Origin: Cloeon dipterum | Taxonomy: Eukaryota; Arthropoda; Insecta; Ephemeroptera; Baetidae | Assembly (NCBI RefSeq): GCF_949628265.1 | Contig: NC_088786.1 | Span: forward strand, 2,232,001-2,296,000 | Reading direction: 5' to 3' | DNA: 64,000 bases | In this document: positions 1-11,232 of the stretch, piece after piece | How the letters are laid out: each line of letters begins with the position of its first letter | How positions within the stretch are numbered: the first letter of the stretch is position 1 | Notes under the pieces: model-generated | The model's database searches: none | What the model was told of the DNA's origin: nothing | The model's input: the letters and a program-made list of their open reading frames with translations, nothing else | Translations under genes and position numbers: made by a program

Positions 1-1364
1 AAAAATTTAGCGAGGTTGGCACTTTTTATTTGCTGGGAATGAAAAAGTTGGCCGACCTAGAGCTCTATTTTAAAAATTACGTCGAGGAATTTTACTTTTT
101 CACGAGATTGATGATGGCTATTGGGAGCAAATTTCCCAACTTGCAGCGCTTACACATCAACAACTTTGTCGAGTCGAGATACGTCAGCACGGACTTCGCA
201 ATGTAAAATGCCCTAATTGTCATCAGCGCCGAACCTTTACTTTTTGTTCTCTCTCTCGCAGGCTGTTAAGCATTTGCCACCCTGAGATCAAGAGGAAGAT
301 GTTACTGCATCAGGCCAGTGTCACGGAGTTGATGTTGCCTCAGTGGCCCAGCAACATCCACGTGGACACGCTGATTGTGCACCCAAAGCCCAACAACATC
401 CAAGTAAACAGCCACTCCTGCGGCATACCCTGTGGCGTGTCCGAACTTATTCTCTTAGACCCTGACGACCCTGATCTGCTCTACAAGTTGCTTGAAAAGC
501 TCGGCCCTAAATTGAAGAGGCTCAAAATCTCAGAATATCTCGGAAATGTTGGCTTCGTGCTGCCCGGAACTCTCGACCTCTACAAAGTCGTATCGCTGTG
601 CCCAAAACTGGAGCACTTTTCCACCAATTCTACCATGCAAATGGCAATCGTATCCACGTTCAACTTGAAACCAGAGTACTTTTCCAACTTCAAGAGCTTT
701 GAACTGGAGGGAGAAAATACGATGTAAGGGCTGTTTTTCAAAAATAGTCGTGTATTTAATTAAAAATATAATGTTCTCATTGTCAGACGAAGTGATGACA
801 GTCTATTGCCGTTCATCAGTCTCTTCCAAATGGTTCTCAAAGGCTCGAAAAAGTACAAAATTCTAGAACTGCAGAATGCTTACCTGCTAAGGGAAACCGC
901 CACATTTCTTGCCAACAATTCCGACTGTCTGTCTCAGGTGGAGGTTTTCAACGCTGTTGTCAATAGAAAAGAGTTGCTGACAGACATCTGCTCCATTGGG
1001 AAGCTGCTGATGATACGCTCGCCATTTTTCCGCAGAATTGAAATCCACGGCGCCTGCTGGTCAGTATACCGAACTCCGATCCCGCCTGATTTAAGCTGAA
1101 AATTTGATTTGTATCAGGGACAGTCTGCCTCACTGGTTCCTGCTGATGGCATATGAGCTGGGCGTGCAGGTCGAATGCAAATCCGATTTCTTGTATATTG
1201 GAAACATGAAGCTCAACCCCATCCACATATTCAGCACAAGCAACAGCGACGTGTTTGTCAGCAACAAATCACCCTTGATAAGTCCGTTTTTCCAGAGGTT
1301 TTTTCCAGAGCTCGTGCCATATTACAAGTTATTGACGTACGTAGGAATGAGTTATGAATTGTGA
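1..1364 (+). CDS. Leucine-rich-repeat-like protein, 5' part cut off by window edge
   Basis: Four exons are visible: <1-202 (reading frame starts at base 3), 262-723, 787-1059 and 1118-1364. All junctions are GT..AG and keep one open frame to a TGA at 1362-1364. The product carries irregular leucine-rich segments of the ribonuclease-inhibitor-like kind, such as KKLADLELYF and FPNLQRLHI, but no enzyme motif. It is a tandem paralogue of the gene at 2145-4350: the exon boundaries fall at the same codons, and the second visible exon is 462 nt in both genes. Shared blocks include CGxxELIL, GPxLKRLK and CPxLEHF. Introns are only 57-63 bp. Likely a protein-binding scaffold of unknown partner; no F-box is visible because the N-terminus lies outside the window. 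The gene structure is secure, the function is not. Confidence 0.75.
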
Positions 1365-2144
1365 CGTGTGTAGCTTAAATCTCAAATGCGTTTAGTGTTC
1401 AAACAAGTGACTCTCTCATTGTTCCATTTAATATTTGAATCGCAATTCAGCTAAATGATTTACTACGATTCAAATTTATGTTCATTGCGGATCAAACCCT
1501 ACATCATCAAAAGAAGGGATCATAATATAATTATTTCAATCGGGAGAAGAGGAAAGATCAGTCTAAAATCAATGAGTGATCAGTAGTACTCGGTGATGCA
1601 ATATATTTGATTCTTCCATGCAAAATAAATGTGGGTGATAAAATAGGACAAAATTTTTAAGCTTAAGAACTTGTAATTTCGTGGTTAATTTTGAATGTAG
1701 CAGCAACATTGTGTTATAAGTGAATGTAAGAAATAAAAAGTAGAATTTTAAGCTCTGGAAAACAAAAGAACTGGAAAATAGTGTCTTTAATTAACTCGAA
1801 TTATATTTACCACAGAGATTCTTTTTTGTCTCTATAGATAAAAACAGTTAAATTTTAATATAACTGTGTACGAAACAAATTTACGAAAAATATATGCATG
1901 GCAAATTTGAGAAATCAAACCTATGATAGTTTTTTTAGCCATTTTTGTGGCCTTCTAGGTCGAAAAACTCACACTTTTAGCAAAGAATTCTAAAACTCAT
2001 AACATTATTTAGAGAATGTGTAGCCCGTTGAAAAGTCGAAAGCAAAATTCTCCGCATACTGGGACCTTTCCCGGTTATTAGAGTGTTTGCTAGAACTATA
2101 CGTGAGCAGCAACTCATCAAGGCAAGGAAATAAAAAAATCTGCG
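1365..2144. other. Intergenic, AT-rich
   Basis: Lies between the two tandem LRR genes. It should hold the 3' UTR of the first and the promoter of the second. No coding region or repeat was recognised. Confidence 0.5.
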
Positions 2145-4350
2145 ATGCCGACGAGGTATGCGATCGATTTAATATATTCTTTAAAACATAACAAATTTGT
2201 TACAGAAAGTGCAAAATAATGAGTGTCTCTTACCTTTTTTACCTCCGCAGAGACGAAGAAACTGAAGCAGAGTTGATTTCTTCTCTGCGAAATGAAAGGC
2301 GCAGAGCTGCTACTCCAGCAAGCTTGTTTGACAAGTGCCTAGATTACGTTATCAACAACGTGGAGGAACTTTTACGATCTGATCTCATTAAGCCTTCAGA
2401 TTTTTGTGGGTGTTTTATTTATTTCTGCCGCTGAGTATTGAAATATAAAATTTACTCTTAGCGAAGGAATCCGTATCGCAAAGAGTAATGGACAAGAGCA
2501 GAAGATGGTCGTCATCCATTTTTACCAGCGCGGAGGAGGCTGGAAAAGAATACCAGGAATACCTGCGTTCTTCTATGGTTCGTCGTCTGATTCTGTATAA
2601 TAAAGACTGCCAACTCCGCCATTTGAACGTATTTGACATCACTGTATTGGGGGACGATGAGCCCGATTGGTATTTGGAAGAGGCTTTGAAAAACTGTCGT
2701 CTACTGGAGCGTATAACCGCACCTTGTCCTCTCGATTACTCGGCTTCAAAGTCGGTTACCCTGGATTTTGCCACTCGTATCGTCCAAAGTTTCCCAGCAC
2801 TACGGATTTTGGACCTAACTGGTTTTTACATCACTAACGAGGCAATGAAACTGATTAGTGAAAAATTGCCTGATTTGACGTAAGTATTTTAACTTTTATT
2901 TAAAATCAAAAGATGCAATATGCAGACTTATAGAAAAATCAACCTGAGCGTTTTCGGAGACGACCGTAAATTCACAAGCGATCCTGGAACTAGTTACCTG
3001 GTGAATTTGAAAAATCTAACAGACATTGAGATTTCTCTCAAAAACTTTTTGGCCAGCAACGCATTCTACTATCACCTGCTGCTGGTTATTAGCGGTGGAA
3101 TGCCCAACTTGAAAAATATCCACATCAACCGACACGACTCTGATAGCATATATAACTCTTTCGTCCTCACTTCTTATGCCATGTAAATTCCTTGTATTTT
3201 TTTTTAAATTAAAATTAACAAAAATATTTAACAAATTTTCAGGATGATGAGCGTTGTTTTGCCTGATACACGAATGAACCTTCGACAGGTGGAGGTGATG
3301 AAACCGCTCAAGGTGGACTGGTCGTCAAACCTTTTCGTTGATTCTTGTCTGGTCGTCAACCCTTGTGCCGTTTGCACTGATAGCCAGCTCATGAAGCTTT
3401 GCAAAGTTCCTTGCGGAGTGCAAGAACTCATCTTGATTGACTGCAGCCGTCCCGAAGTTATCTACAAATTGCTCAGGCAACTCGGTCCTCAGCTGAAAAG
3501 GCTCAAACTGGAATATTTTTACGAAGATGAATTACTTGAGTCAGGCAAACGTTTAAAACTTTCCAAAGTAATGTTTCTGTGCCCAGAACTGGAGCACTTT
3601 CGAACCAACGATCTCATCCCCCTTGTGGCGAGTTCAAAGTACAAACTGACACCCAAACACTTGAAAAAAGTCAAGAGCTTTGAGCTCAGTGGAGAGTGCA
3701 CCAAGTGAGTAAAATTTATTATTTTTTCTTAAAGCGCAGTCGTAATAATTTTGAGCTTTTATTAGCCTTGAGATAGAGAGGCTAAAGCTATTCAGCGACA
3801 TCTTCCAAATGGTTTTGCTGGGCTCGCTGGACTGTAAAGTGCTAGAAGTGCAAAACGCCTACCTGCTGAAATCAATCGCCAGATTTCTCTCTGAAAACCC
3901 GGCCTGTCTAACGTACGTGGAAGTGTTCAATGCAGTGGCCTACCAAGCTAATGTGGACCTAGTGTGCGATATTGGCAGGTCGTTAATGATTCGCTCGCCA
4001 CACCTCCGAAGAATCGAAATCCATGGTTTCCAGAGGTAGAATTTCTAAGCTAGAATAATTAAAAGTAAACTTATGCAGTTTAATTTAACAGGAAGCTGTT
4101 GCCACATTGGTTTTTAAACATGACAGATCAGCTTGGCGTTCAGGTCGCGTGCAGTAGCTTGCACCCATGGATTGGCAATGTTACAAATATATGCCACACC
4201 TTTAGTGAGAGCAACAGCGCTTACTTTAACCAAGACTTCTGCTATACAGAGTGGAGCAGAAGAGGCAAGATGACTCCGTATGATGATTTCCACGCCCTGA
4301 TGGGAGACATACCAGAATATTTGCCTGCTTCTCGTTGCTGTTCCATGTGA
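2145..4350 (+). CDS. Leucine-rich-repeat-like protein (607 aa), tandem paralogue
   Basis: Model of seven exons: 2145-2155, 2251-2405, 2462-2879, 2934-3182, 3243-3704, 3766-4035 and 4092-4350. Together they give 1824 nt in one open frame. The start is a tiny first exon coding MPTR. An alternative acceptor near 2205 would add a few residues, so the N-terminus is less sure than the rest. The product begins with an acidic/basic helix and a segment SLFDKCLDYVINNVEELL, then leucine-rich repeats such as FPALRILDLTGFYI. It has no signal peptide, membrane span or catalytic motif. It matches the preceding gene exon for exon, which shows a local duplication. The role is unknown; a cytoplasmic protein-interaction role is inferred from the repeats only. 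Confidence 0.75.
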
Positions 4351-5473
4351 TCTCAAAGTTAGTTTTACACTTATTCTTATGAGAAAGTAGGTTAAAATGG
4401 CAAAATCTCTGATACTTTCTCTAGCATTTCCTTGCAGATTAGCAGATCTAACAGAATTATATGGAATGAAAATTTTGGCTAAAATACTTTTATTTTTAGC
4501 TCTTTCTTTGCATACAATTTTTTCGTCAATTTGGGCAGACTAAATCGAAATGTAATATTTGTGGCAAAATATAATAATATGTCAACTTATCCCATTACAT
4601 TTTAAGTGGGCCATTAAAAAATAGAACAATAAAAAATTCTGCAAGGGACGAGGCAATCGTTTTATTTTTTGCTATAATAATTATTTAGCTAATATACTGT
4701 GGGTAGTGATAGTGGATCGTCGCTGTCGCTGATCGTAAATAATAATAATTATATAATCAATGCGATTTGGGGATTGATTTACCTCTCTTCTCTACTGCAA
4801 CTTCCTCTCATGCCGCGAGCGGAAAGAGCGCGGCATGGGGTCCTATAATATTCGGCACTGTCGCGGCCTAACTGCTACTTTTCATGGGACTCGGCGCTCG
4901 TCGCCTCAATCTCTCTGCGCTTTTGGACTGCATACATTCAGCTCGTGAGCTATCCTTTTGCGCTCGGCAAACCAACAATCTAATCCACCTGACAAAACTG
5001 GGGAGCACCAATCTCAATCTCCCTTTCCGTTTCCACCCTTAAATTTCAACAGCAGCATAAATAGTAAAAAGCAAAACATCTAGCAATTTTTCGTATTAGC
5101 CATATATATGAGTATGAGAGTGTAAGGAAATTTGTTGATACATTTCTCTTTAGGTTTGAATTTTTCCTTTTATTAAAATGGTTAGAATATTTTTTGATTC
5201 TCACCTAAAATTGAGAAATTAATTGTTGTTTTCATGCCTTAGTATCGTGTAGCTATCTCCCTAGAATTTATAGTTGCACGTTAATGCCTATCACGCTTTT
5301 TTATTTTGTACTTCAGTAGTAAAGTTCACTATATCAACATTTGAACTTCAGAATAATATATGAAGCAGAAATGAAACAATTTAAACAAACTTAAGCATTT
5401 TGATTTGTTATTTACCATACAAAATTACACAAATTCAATTTTTATGTTAATTTCTACAATGTAAAATACATTG
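4351..5473. other. Intergenic with GC-rich patch
   Basis: Sits between the converging LRR gene and the first GTPase-like gene. Most is AT-rich. About 4790-4990 is clearly richer in GC and CpG and contains a strong hairpin (listed separately). No open frame, tRNA or known ncRNA was recognised. Confidence 0.5.
4809..4837. repeat. Perfect 9-bp inverted repeat (hairpin)
   Basis: Arms CATGCCGCG (4809-4817) and CGCGGCATG (4829-4837) flank an 11-base loop AGCGGAAAGAG. They lie in the GC-rich patch between two convergent genes. Confidence 0.7.
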
Positions 5474-7003
5474 CTAGGATGAAGTTTGATTATGTTTTTC
5501 CAATGCGAAATCATGAAACCGGTTCCAAATTCTCATCTTCAGCGTCTCAAGGATTTCAGATTCTTGATCAACGGCAGGGTCGCCCTCAGCTACCTCTACC
5601 AGATATTCTCGTTTTTTTATTTCGAATTTAAATCTACGGTTCAACGATCCATTCATTAGTGATACGATGTATTCGAGGAATATTTCAGGTGTCATATTTA
5701 AAAATTTGTTGAGGAACGCATTACAATGCGTATTTTCCCCCAACTCCCAATTATCATCAACACAGTCATCAAAATTAACCGGGTTTAACAAACCTTCATT
5801 TGTTTCGTAGGTAAATGCAGCGTCTGAAATTTCGTCATATATGAGCGTAATTTTTGTCTCATTCAATAATGCCGCCAGGTGCGTCTTGACGTAATTACGA
5901 CTTTCCTCACTTACCATTACGTGGTATTTTTCTACACTAGCACGTGAGAATTGTGCCTTTTCAAAGAAAATCTTTCGTAACTCGTTACGATTTTCCGTCA
6001 GCTCAGTTGCATCCCAATGGTTGAAACTACGAGTTCGTCTTTTGTAAATATGAAATGCCGATTGGTCAAGAACATTGTTGAAAAGCACATTTAACTGTTT
6101 TTTTAAAGTTTTCCTGTCTTTAACGTAAACATCACTAAGAAGCGCTGCATCCGCGTTTATCCTGACTTTAGTCGAGCCGAGAAACGCCCTGAATGACCGA
6201 AGCCTCTCATCGTCCGTTCGTGAACCATTGAGAATTGGCGTGTTTATGAAAAATATCGATTCATTGAACGAAACTAAGTTTTCCCCAATGACCCCTAGCA
6301 ATTTTTCCAGTACAAGGATGAAAGGCTTTCGTGTCGATGCATCGAACTCATAGCCATAGGACGGTAAAACTAAAATCATCATCTCATCAGCCGAGTCAAA
6401 AATTAGTTTGGTTGTGAATCCGGCCGTTAAGTCAAAAAAGATTCTGTGGCTGCCTTCAAATCCAGACCAGTCAACAATCCACGACCCAGACTCGTCGTCC
6501 AAATAGAAGTTTGGAAAAATAGCATCCTCGATGTTCACGGCTTCTCCGATGTAGCCAATTGTGCCTTCTCGCAAAAATGTACCAAGACTGCTCTCTCGGC
6601 CATCTCCAAGAATGAGGATCGATTTGTTTTTGTTGTGAAGGTCTGTTTTTAGAAATGCCATCTATTTGAACATAAAAATTAGAAAAATTTAATTTTCCGG
6701 TGTTCATTATGAACTGAAAAAATATATATACTTCTCACAAATGAAACCTGTATTGATTTTTGTAGGACACTTACTTCTAAAAGACCATCAAGAGCAAGAA
6801 ATTCCCACTGATTTTCATAATTTGATGCTGCTACTGAAGACAGAAGAAGAGGCCAAATAATCTGAGAAACCTGAAAATGTTTCAGTATTGTAAGACAAAA
6901 AATATCCAAGCTTTATATGATTACAATCATACTTAATAGTTTTTGCACCTACTAGAAGCAAATACAGATGATGATAATAATAACTCACCAAATTTATGTA
7001 CAT
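5474..7003 (-). CDS. Predicted secreted GTPase-fold protein with degenerate P-loop (432 aa)
   Basis: Three exons on the minus strand: 7003-6989 (MYINL), 6870-6775 (32 codons) and 6661-5474 (395 codons). Both introns are phase 0. Exons 1-2 encode a hydrophobic leader (VSQIIWPLLLSSVAAS) that looks like a cleavable signal peptide. Exon 3 encodes a P-loop-GTPase-like domain: the G1 position reads GDGRESSL (no Lys), the G3-like site is VDWSG, and the G4 site is lost (INTP). It ends without an ER-retention signal or membrane anchor. A distal block with WDATELTENRNELRKIFFEKAQFS is shared with the paralogues at 8277-10074 and 51401-52809. Loss of the key Lys suggests it does not hydrolyse GTP (inference). 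The family is not recognised by name; it is closest in feel to TRAFAC/AIG1-like GTPases. Confidence 0.8.
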
Positions 7004-7115
7004 CGTTGTAGCTTTAGAACGATGCGTCTAATGTGTGGGCGCTGAAATAATCTTCTCTTCTGTGAGAGAAACAAAATGTTCTCTAGATACCCGACTGAGT
7101 TTGTCGTGGAGCAAA

Positions 7116-7125
7116 TATATATATA
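7116..7125 (-). promoter_or_regulatory. TATA-like element upstream of 5474-7003 gene
   Basis: On the minus strand an alternating TATATATATA run lies about 115 bp upstream of the ATG at 7003. The two paralogous genes also carry a TATA box, which supports its use. It could also be plain AT repeat. Confidence 0.4.
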
Positions 7126-8276
7126 CAATCATAATATTAATAATTTTGTTTATAGAACCTTCAACATTTATACATTTGGTAATCTTTTTTACTCCAATGG
7201 CCAACCTGACAATTAAAAGTCAGTGCATAGAATCCACCCTTTGATTGGTAGTGAAAGCATATAATTGCACTGTTCAGTAAAAATATGTTTTAAATTAGTT
7301 TTCAAAGTAAGATAAACACTTAAAATTTAGGAAAATAACATCTCGTCCCTTGTTTATTCATTACAAACACGAAAATACATACAAATAATGACGACAAAAA
7401 GGATTATGCTTTTAGATTGCTTATTATTTGACAGTTTGAGCGGTAAACATATATTCTTTGCTTTTGAGTCCACTAATTAACTCGGAAAGATTGCCGAATA
7501 TGTGACACACTCCATCCCTGATCCCTTCGGTTTAAACCTAGCACCAAAAGGGAAATAAAATTAATTGCACACAACTGCTAAAAGTTGGACGGCCTGCCCG
7601 CGCGCTATGGTTGCAGCGGCTCCCTGTTTGGTTATGCAACATGCTCTCTATTATTGTTAGCGGCGCTCCGTATAATTTATCACGGCTGCCTCTTTAACCG
7701 AAAATTCCAAACAAGCCCATGCTATACCTCTAACTTTTCATAATTGGAAACATAATTTAGCGTATTAATTCTCAGGGTTCGCAAAACACCTCATCCGAGC
7801 TGAATTCGGAAAATTCCGAAAAACTAAAACTGGTAGGTTTTTCCAGTTGGTTTTGTTGGCGCAAAAAACCAGTGATGCATTTTTGCGCATTGCAAAATTG
7901 GCGAACCCTGACAATTCTCGCATGCTTTGGTAAAAAATATTTTGAATAGAGAAATTAATAAAAGAGACAAGGAATTACACACGCAGGTTGCTAGTTACTT
8001 TATTTTAAATTTAAAGATCGCTGATTCAGAATTCGCAGCGAAGTTAATACTGTGCGTGCTGGTTATGAATTTTGTTTTGATAGTACACTGCTGATGAGTT
8101 ATTCCTCTTAGAATTCCGCTGTTATAGCTGACCATTCTATCTGAATAAACTTTCGCACAGAATAAAGCCAATGCCATTATCAAATTTTTCCCAAATAAAC
8201 ATTAATTCAATAACAGTTATGTGTAATTCGAATTTTGTCTTAAGTCTTATTTTTATCAAAACTATTTAACTATGCG
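7126..8276. other. Intergenic between tandem GTPase-like genes
   Basis: AT-rich, with a GC-richer stretch around 7590-7690 and one small hAT-like MITE (7773-7910). The short minus-strand open frame at 7995-8183 has no supporting features. Confidence 0.5.
7773..7910. mobile_element. hAT-like MITE, 138 bp
   Basis: The ends are CAGGGTTCGC and its exact reverse complement GCGAACCCTG, i.e. 10-bp terminal inverted repeats of hAT type. Flanks of 8 bp, TTAATTCT (7765-7772) and ACAATTCT (7911-7918), match at 6 of 8 positions, as expected for an old hAT target-site duplication. The interior is non-coding. Confidence 0.75.
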
Positions 8277-10074
8277 TTAAGTCCCCTTGAAATGCTCTAA
8301 AGTGACATTTTCCATGTGCGGGTATGTGTCTCCTGGTGCCGAGCCGAAATTCCTCTCCGCGTGTTGCTCTACAAGGTTTAGAACGCTAGTGTGAAATTTC
8401 CTTTTATTTTCCACATAATTCAGAATCATCGCTTTGTAGCCATACAGCTGCAATACATCAGTGTCGAGTTTAAATCTTTCTAGTCCTGTTATCTCTAAAA
8501 TGGAATGGAGCTTGCCAACTTGAAACTTCATTTCAACCCACAAGGTTTCATTCAATTCTGTGAGATAATCACGATATTCATCGAACGTGTGACCGATATT
8601 TTCAAGGCTTTTTATGTACAATTCACAGTTGAGAGCAGCCTTTTTAAAATTATATATCATTGGATGTTCCAGCGGAATCCACCTCATTAACCTTTGGTCA
8701 AAATCGCGGATGGCTCTATCATAAACGTTTGCAGAAAGCTCTTTAATTTTTGCCGTCACGTCAGGAATGAGCCTCTCGTGAACCAATTGTATGGTGGCTG
8801 CAGAAAAAGAAGCATTAAAGTCGTCAACGTAGGGCGTTGAAAACTGCAATTTCTCGAATATAAGCTTCCGCATGCGATCGTAATTTTTTTTCAATTCGGG
8901 ATAGTCCCAAGGACCGCTCTCCCAATATGGTCTTCGGAAAATGCCAAAATTGTTCCCCTCGAGGAGGTAAGACAAAAATGCTATTTGCCACGATATTTCC
9001 TCAGCTTTCGCTGCGTTTCCTTCAGATTCGCGCAGCCGCTGGAAGTGCTCTTTCGCTTTCTCTGTGTAAATTTTAACCGACTCAATTTGATCATCATCTG
9101 TTAAAAAATTATCTACTTTTGTCGATACCAAAGCGACGGAATTTTTGAACGAAACGTGATTTCTCCCAACGATGCGCATTATTCTTTCTAGAACACTCGT
9201 GAATGCCGTCAAGTAATAATTCAGTTTCAGATTGGCATCTGGAGTTACAATTACAATTTTCAATTGCCGGGTCGTCTTAAATATAGTTCTAGTGAAAAAT
9301 GTGCTGACGAAATCAATTTCAGCATGGCGCGGCTCGTCCAATCCTGGCAAATCCACGATCGTCGTTCCGTATTCTTCGTCCGAATTAATATTTGGGTAGA
9401 TTGAATGTTTGGTAAAACTGTCGCTGCTGCAGATTGTGGCATTGTTGTCGGCAAAAATTAGTTCTCGCTGTTCGTTTCTTTTGATGGAAAGGGTTTTGTC
9501 TCTGCGCAAAAATTTGCTCAGCGTACTTTTTCCAGCCAATGGGTCTCCAAGCATAACGATCAACTCCTTCTCGCTCTCCAGCTTTGATGCAAGAGGTTCG
9601 TAACTCTACAACAAATTTTAATGACGTGTGCCATATATTTAAAGAGTCATTTTCTTACACAATTTTATGACTTTGCATTTGCACTTAAAACTAGATTTTT
9701 ATAATATAAGGTATTAGAAAATCCGGAAAAGTCATTGGAATAAAAAAATCTGTCGCTGCGTGCCAACGAACTTGGGTTAAATGAGAGGCCAGTGTATTAA
9801 TTTAGAAAAATAAAAAAGTGTACACGAGATACCTTAATAAACGAGTCCATAACAGTTTCATTTTCACGCTTGTTGCCCTCAGATTGTGCAGAATAAACAA
9901 GTGATATCACGCTGAGGATCTGCAGTGCCTTTAATGAAAAATGATAGGTACCAAAGAAAATAAAAATTACTTGTGAGTTAATTTTACTCGGCAATTAATT
10001 GTACAAATGGACTGATAGAAACATAATATTATTATGTTGTAAAAATATTAAATACATACCCAGAGAAAGTGCAT
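8277..10074 (-). CDS. Predicted secreted GTPase-fold protein with intact P-loop (479 aa)
   Basis: Three exons on the minus strand: 10074-10060 (MHFLW), 9928-9833 (32 codons) and 9605-8277 (442 codons). Both introns are phase 0. The leader (ALQILSVISLVYSAQS) looks like a signal peptide cleaved near YSA-QS. The domain begins at once with G1 = GDPLAGKST (a full GxxxxGKS/T P-loop), G3 = VDLPG and G4 = TKVD, so this member keeps nucleotide-binding motifs. Further on, FRRPYWESGPWDYPELKKN and IFEKLQFSTPYVDDF are shared with the paralogues. The C-terminal third is helical and ends without KDEL or a membrane span. Exon 1 and exon 2 have exactly the same lengths as in the gene at 5474-7003. Cell site (secreted or ER lumen) and role are inferred; the biochemical target is unknown. 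Confidence 0.85.
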
Positions 10075-10319
10075 TTTGAATCCTTCTATGGAGCCAAATA
10101 CAGTGTGTGTCTCTTGAGGCGTCTCTAAATCAAATGAAGGGAATTAAAATTCTACCTGACAGCGACGAAACCTACCAGGGGCCATCAAGTGACCTTGTGT
10201 TCTCATTGACCAGTAGGCGCTTACCGCACGATAACTTCGGGAGAAGAACAGTGCCTGATGATGCACGATTGTTGTGTGGGAAAGCTCCAAAAGCATCACG
10301 GAAACGCTCTTGTAGACCG

Positions 10320-10327
10320 TATATATA
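10320..10327 (-). promoter_or_regulatory. TATA box of 8277-10074 gene
   Basis: Minus-strand CTATATATACGG lies about 245 bp upstream of the ATG. This would put the 5' UTR near 210 nt unless a leader intron exists. Confidence 0.5.
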
Positions 10328-11232
10328 GTTTTTCTTTTCCAAACGTGGCTTTTTTAATTTTATTTTTAACTTTCCTCGCATATAGAAGCCCTAAAATGTA
10401 AACCTCTTCTGCATTTTTTTACTTATTTTGTAATATTTAATATTTCATGTCCTGTTTTATTTAAAACTGTTCAAGGAATCAGAGTGGTTTTTAAATTTTT
10501 AGTTAGAATTCGGCGCACTTATTTTGAGTTTTTTTTTTTACCAAAAAAACAAAACAGCGCGTCGGGTATTTTTGTATCTAAATTCCCAAAATTCACACAT
10601 CTATTAATCCCAAACCTTTGCAATTTCCGCTGTAATGACTTTGATTTTATTGAATATGAAGTAGTGCTAATCATCACGCACTAAAAAGAGAAAAATTAAA
10701 TATTGATTGAAATAGTTAAAATGTTTTTGTTTCTGATTTTGTTTGTCTATTAATTGGTAATTATTAAATTCTCCGGGTTATGCAATGCAAACCACATTAG
10801 CAAAAGTCTTAAAGTAGATAGACCAATAAAAATAATAAGGGCATTTTGCACTGTCTCATATCGCAATAAGTAGCAAAATATTATATTATGTATGTAGTTT
10901 ATTGTATGTACATGCATTGAGTTTATTGTTTACGAAATTCAGCATCGGTTTATCTCTAATATCTGGACCGAGAAACAGTTCAATTTCAGATTTCATCAAA
11001 TATTTGGGAATATTAATCGATTTTGTTACATGCTTGATTTCGATAGCTCATAACTCGTCGAGATCTAATTTTAAAAACTTTTAAAACAATCTCCCGCGCT
11101 TACCTTTCGAACAAATGAAAGTCTCACCAAAGATGTCGCTTCTGATTGAACAAGGCAGGGCCAACCGTCATGCGCTAAAACAGCCAGTGGACTAGCGGAG
11201 CGGAGTAGAAGCTCACATTGTAAACTGTAAAC
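10328..11232. other. Divergent intergenic region (GTPase-like gene / PSMB6)
   Basis: AT-rich and without a supported gene. It must carry the PSMB6 promoter at its right end; no TATA box is evident there, as is usual for a housekeeping gene. Confidence 0.5.
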
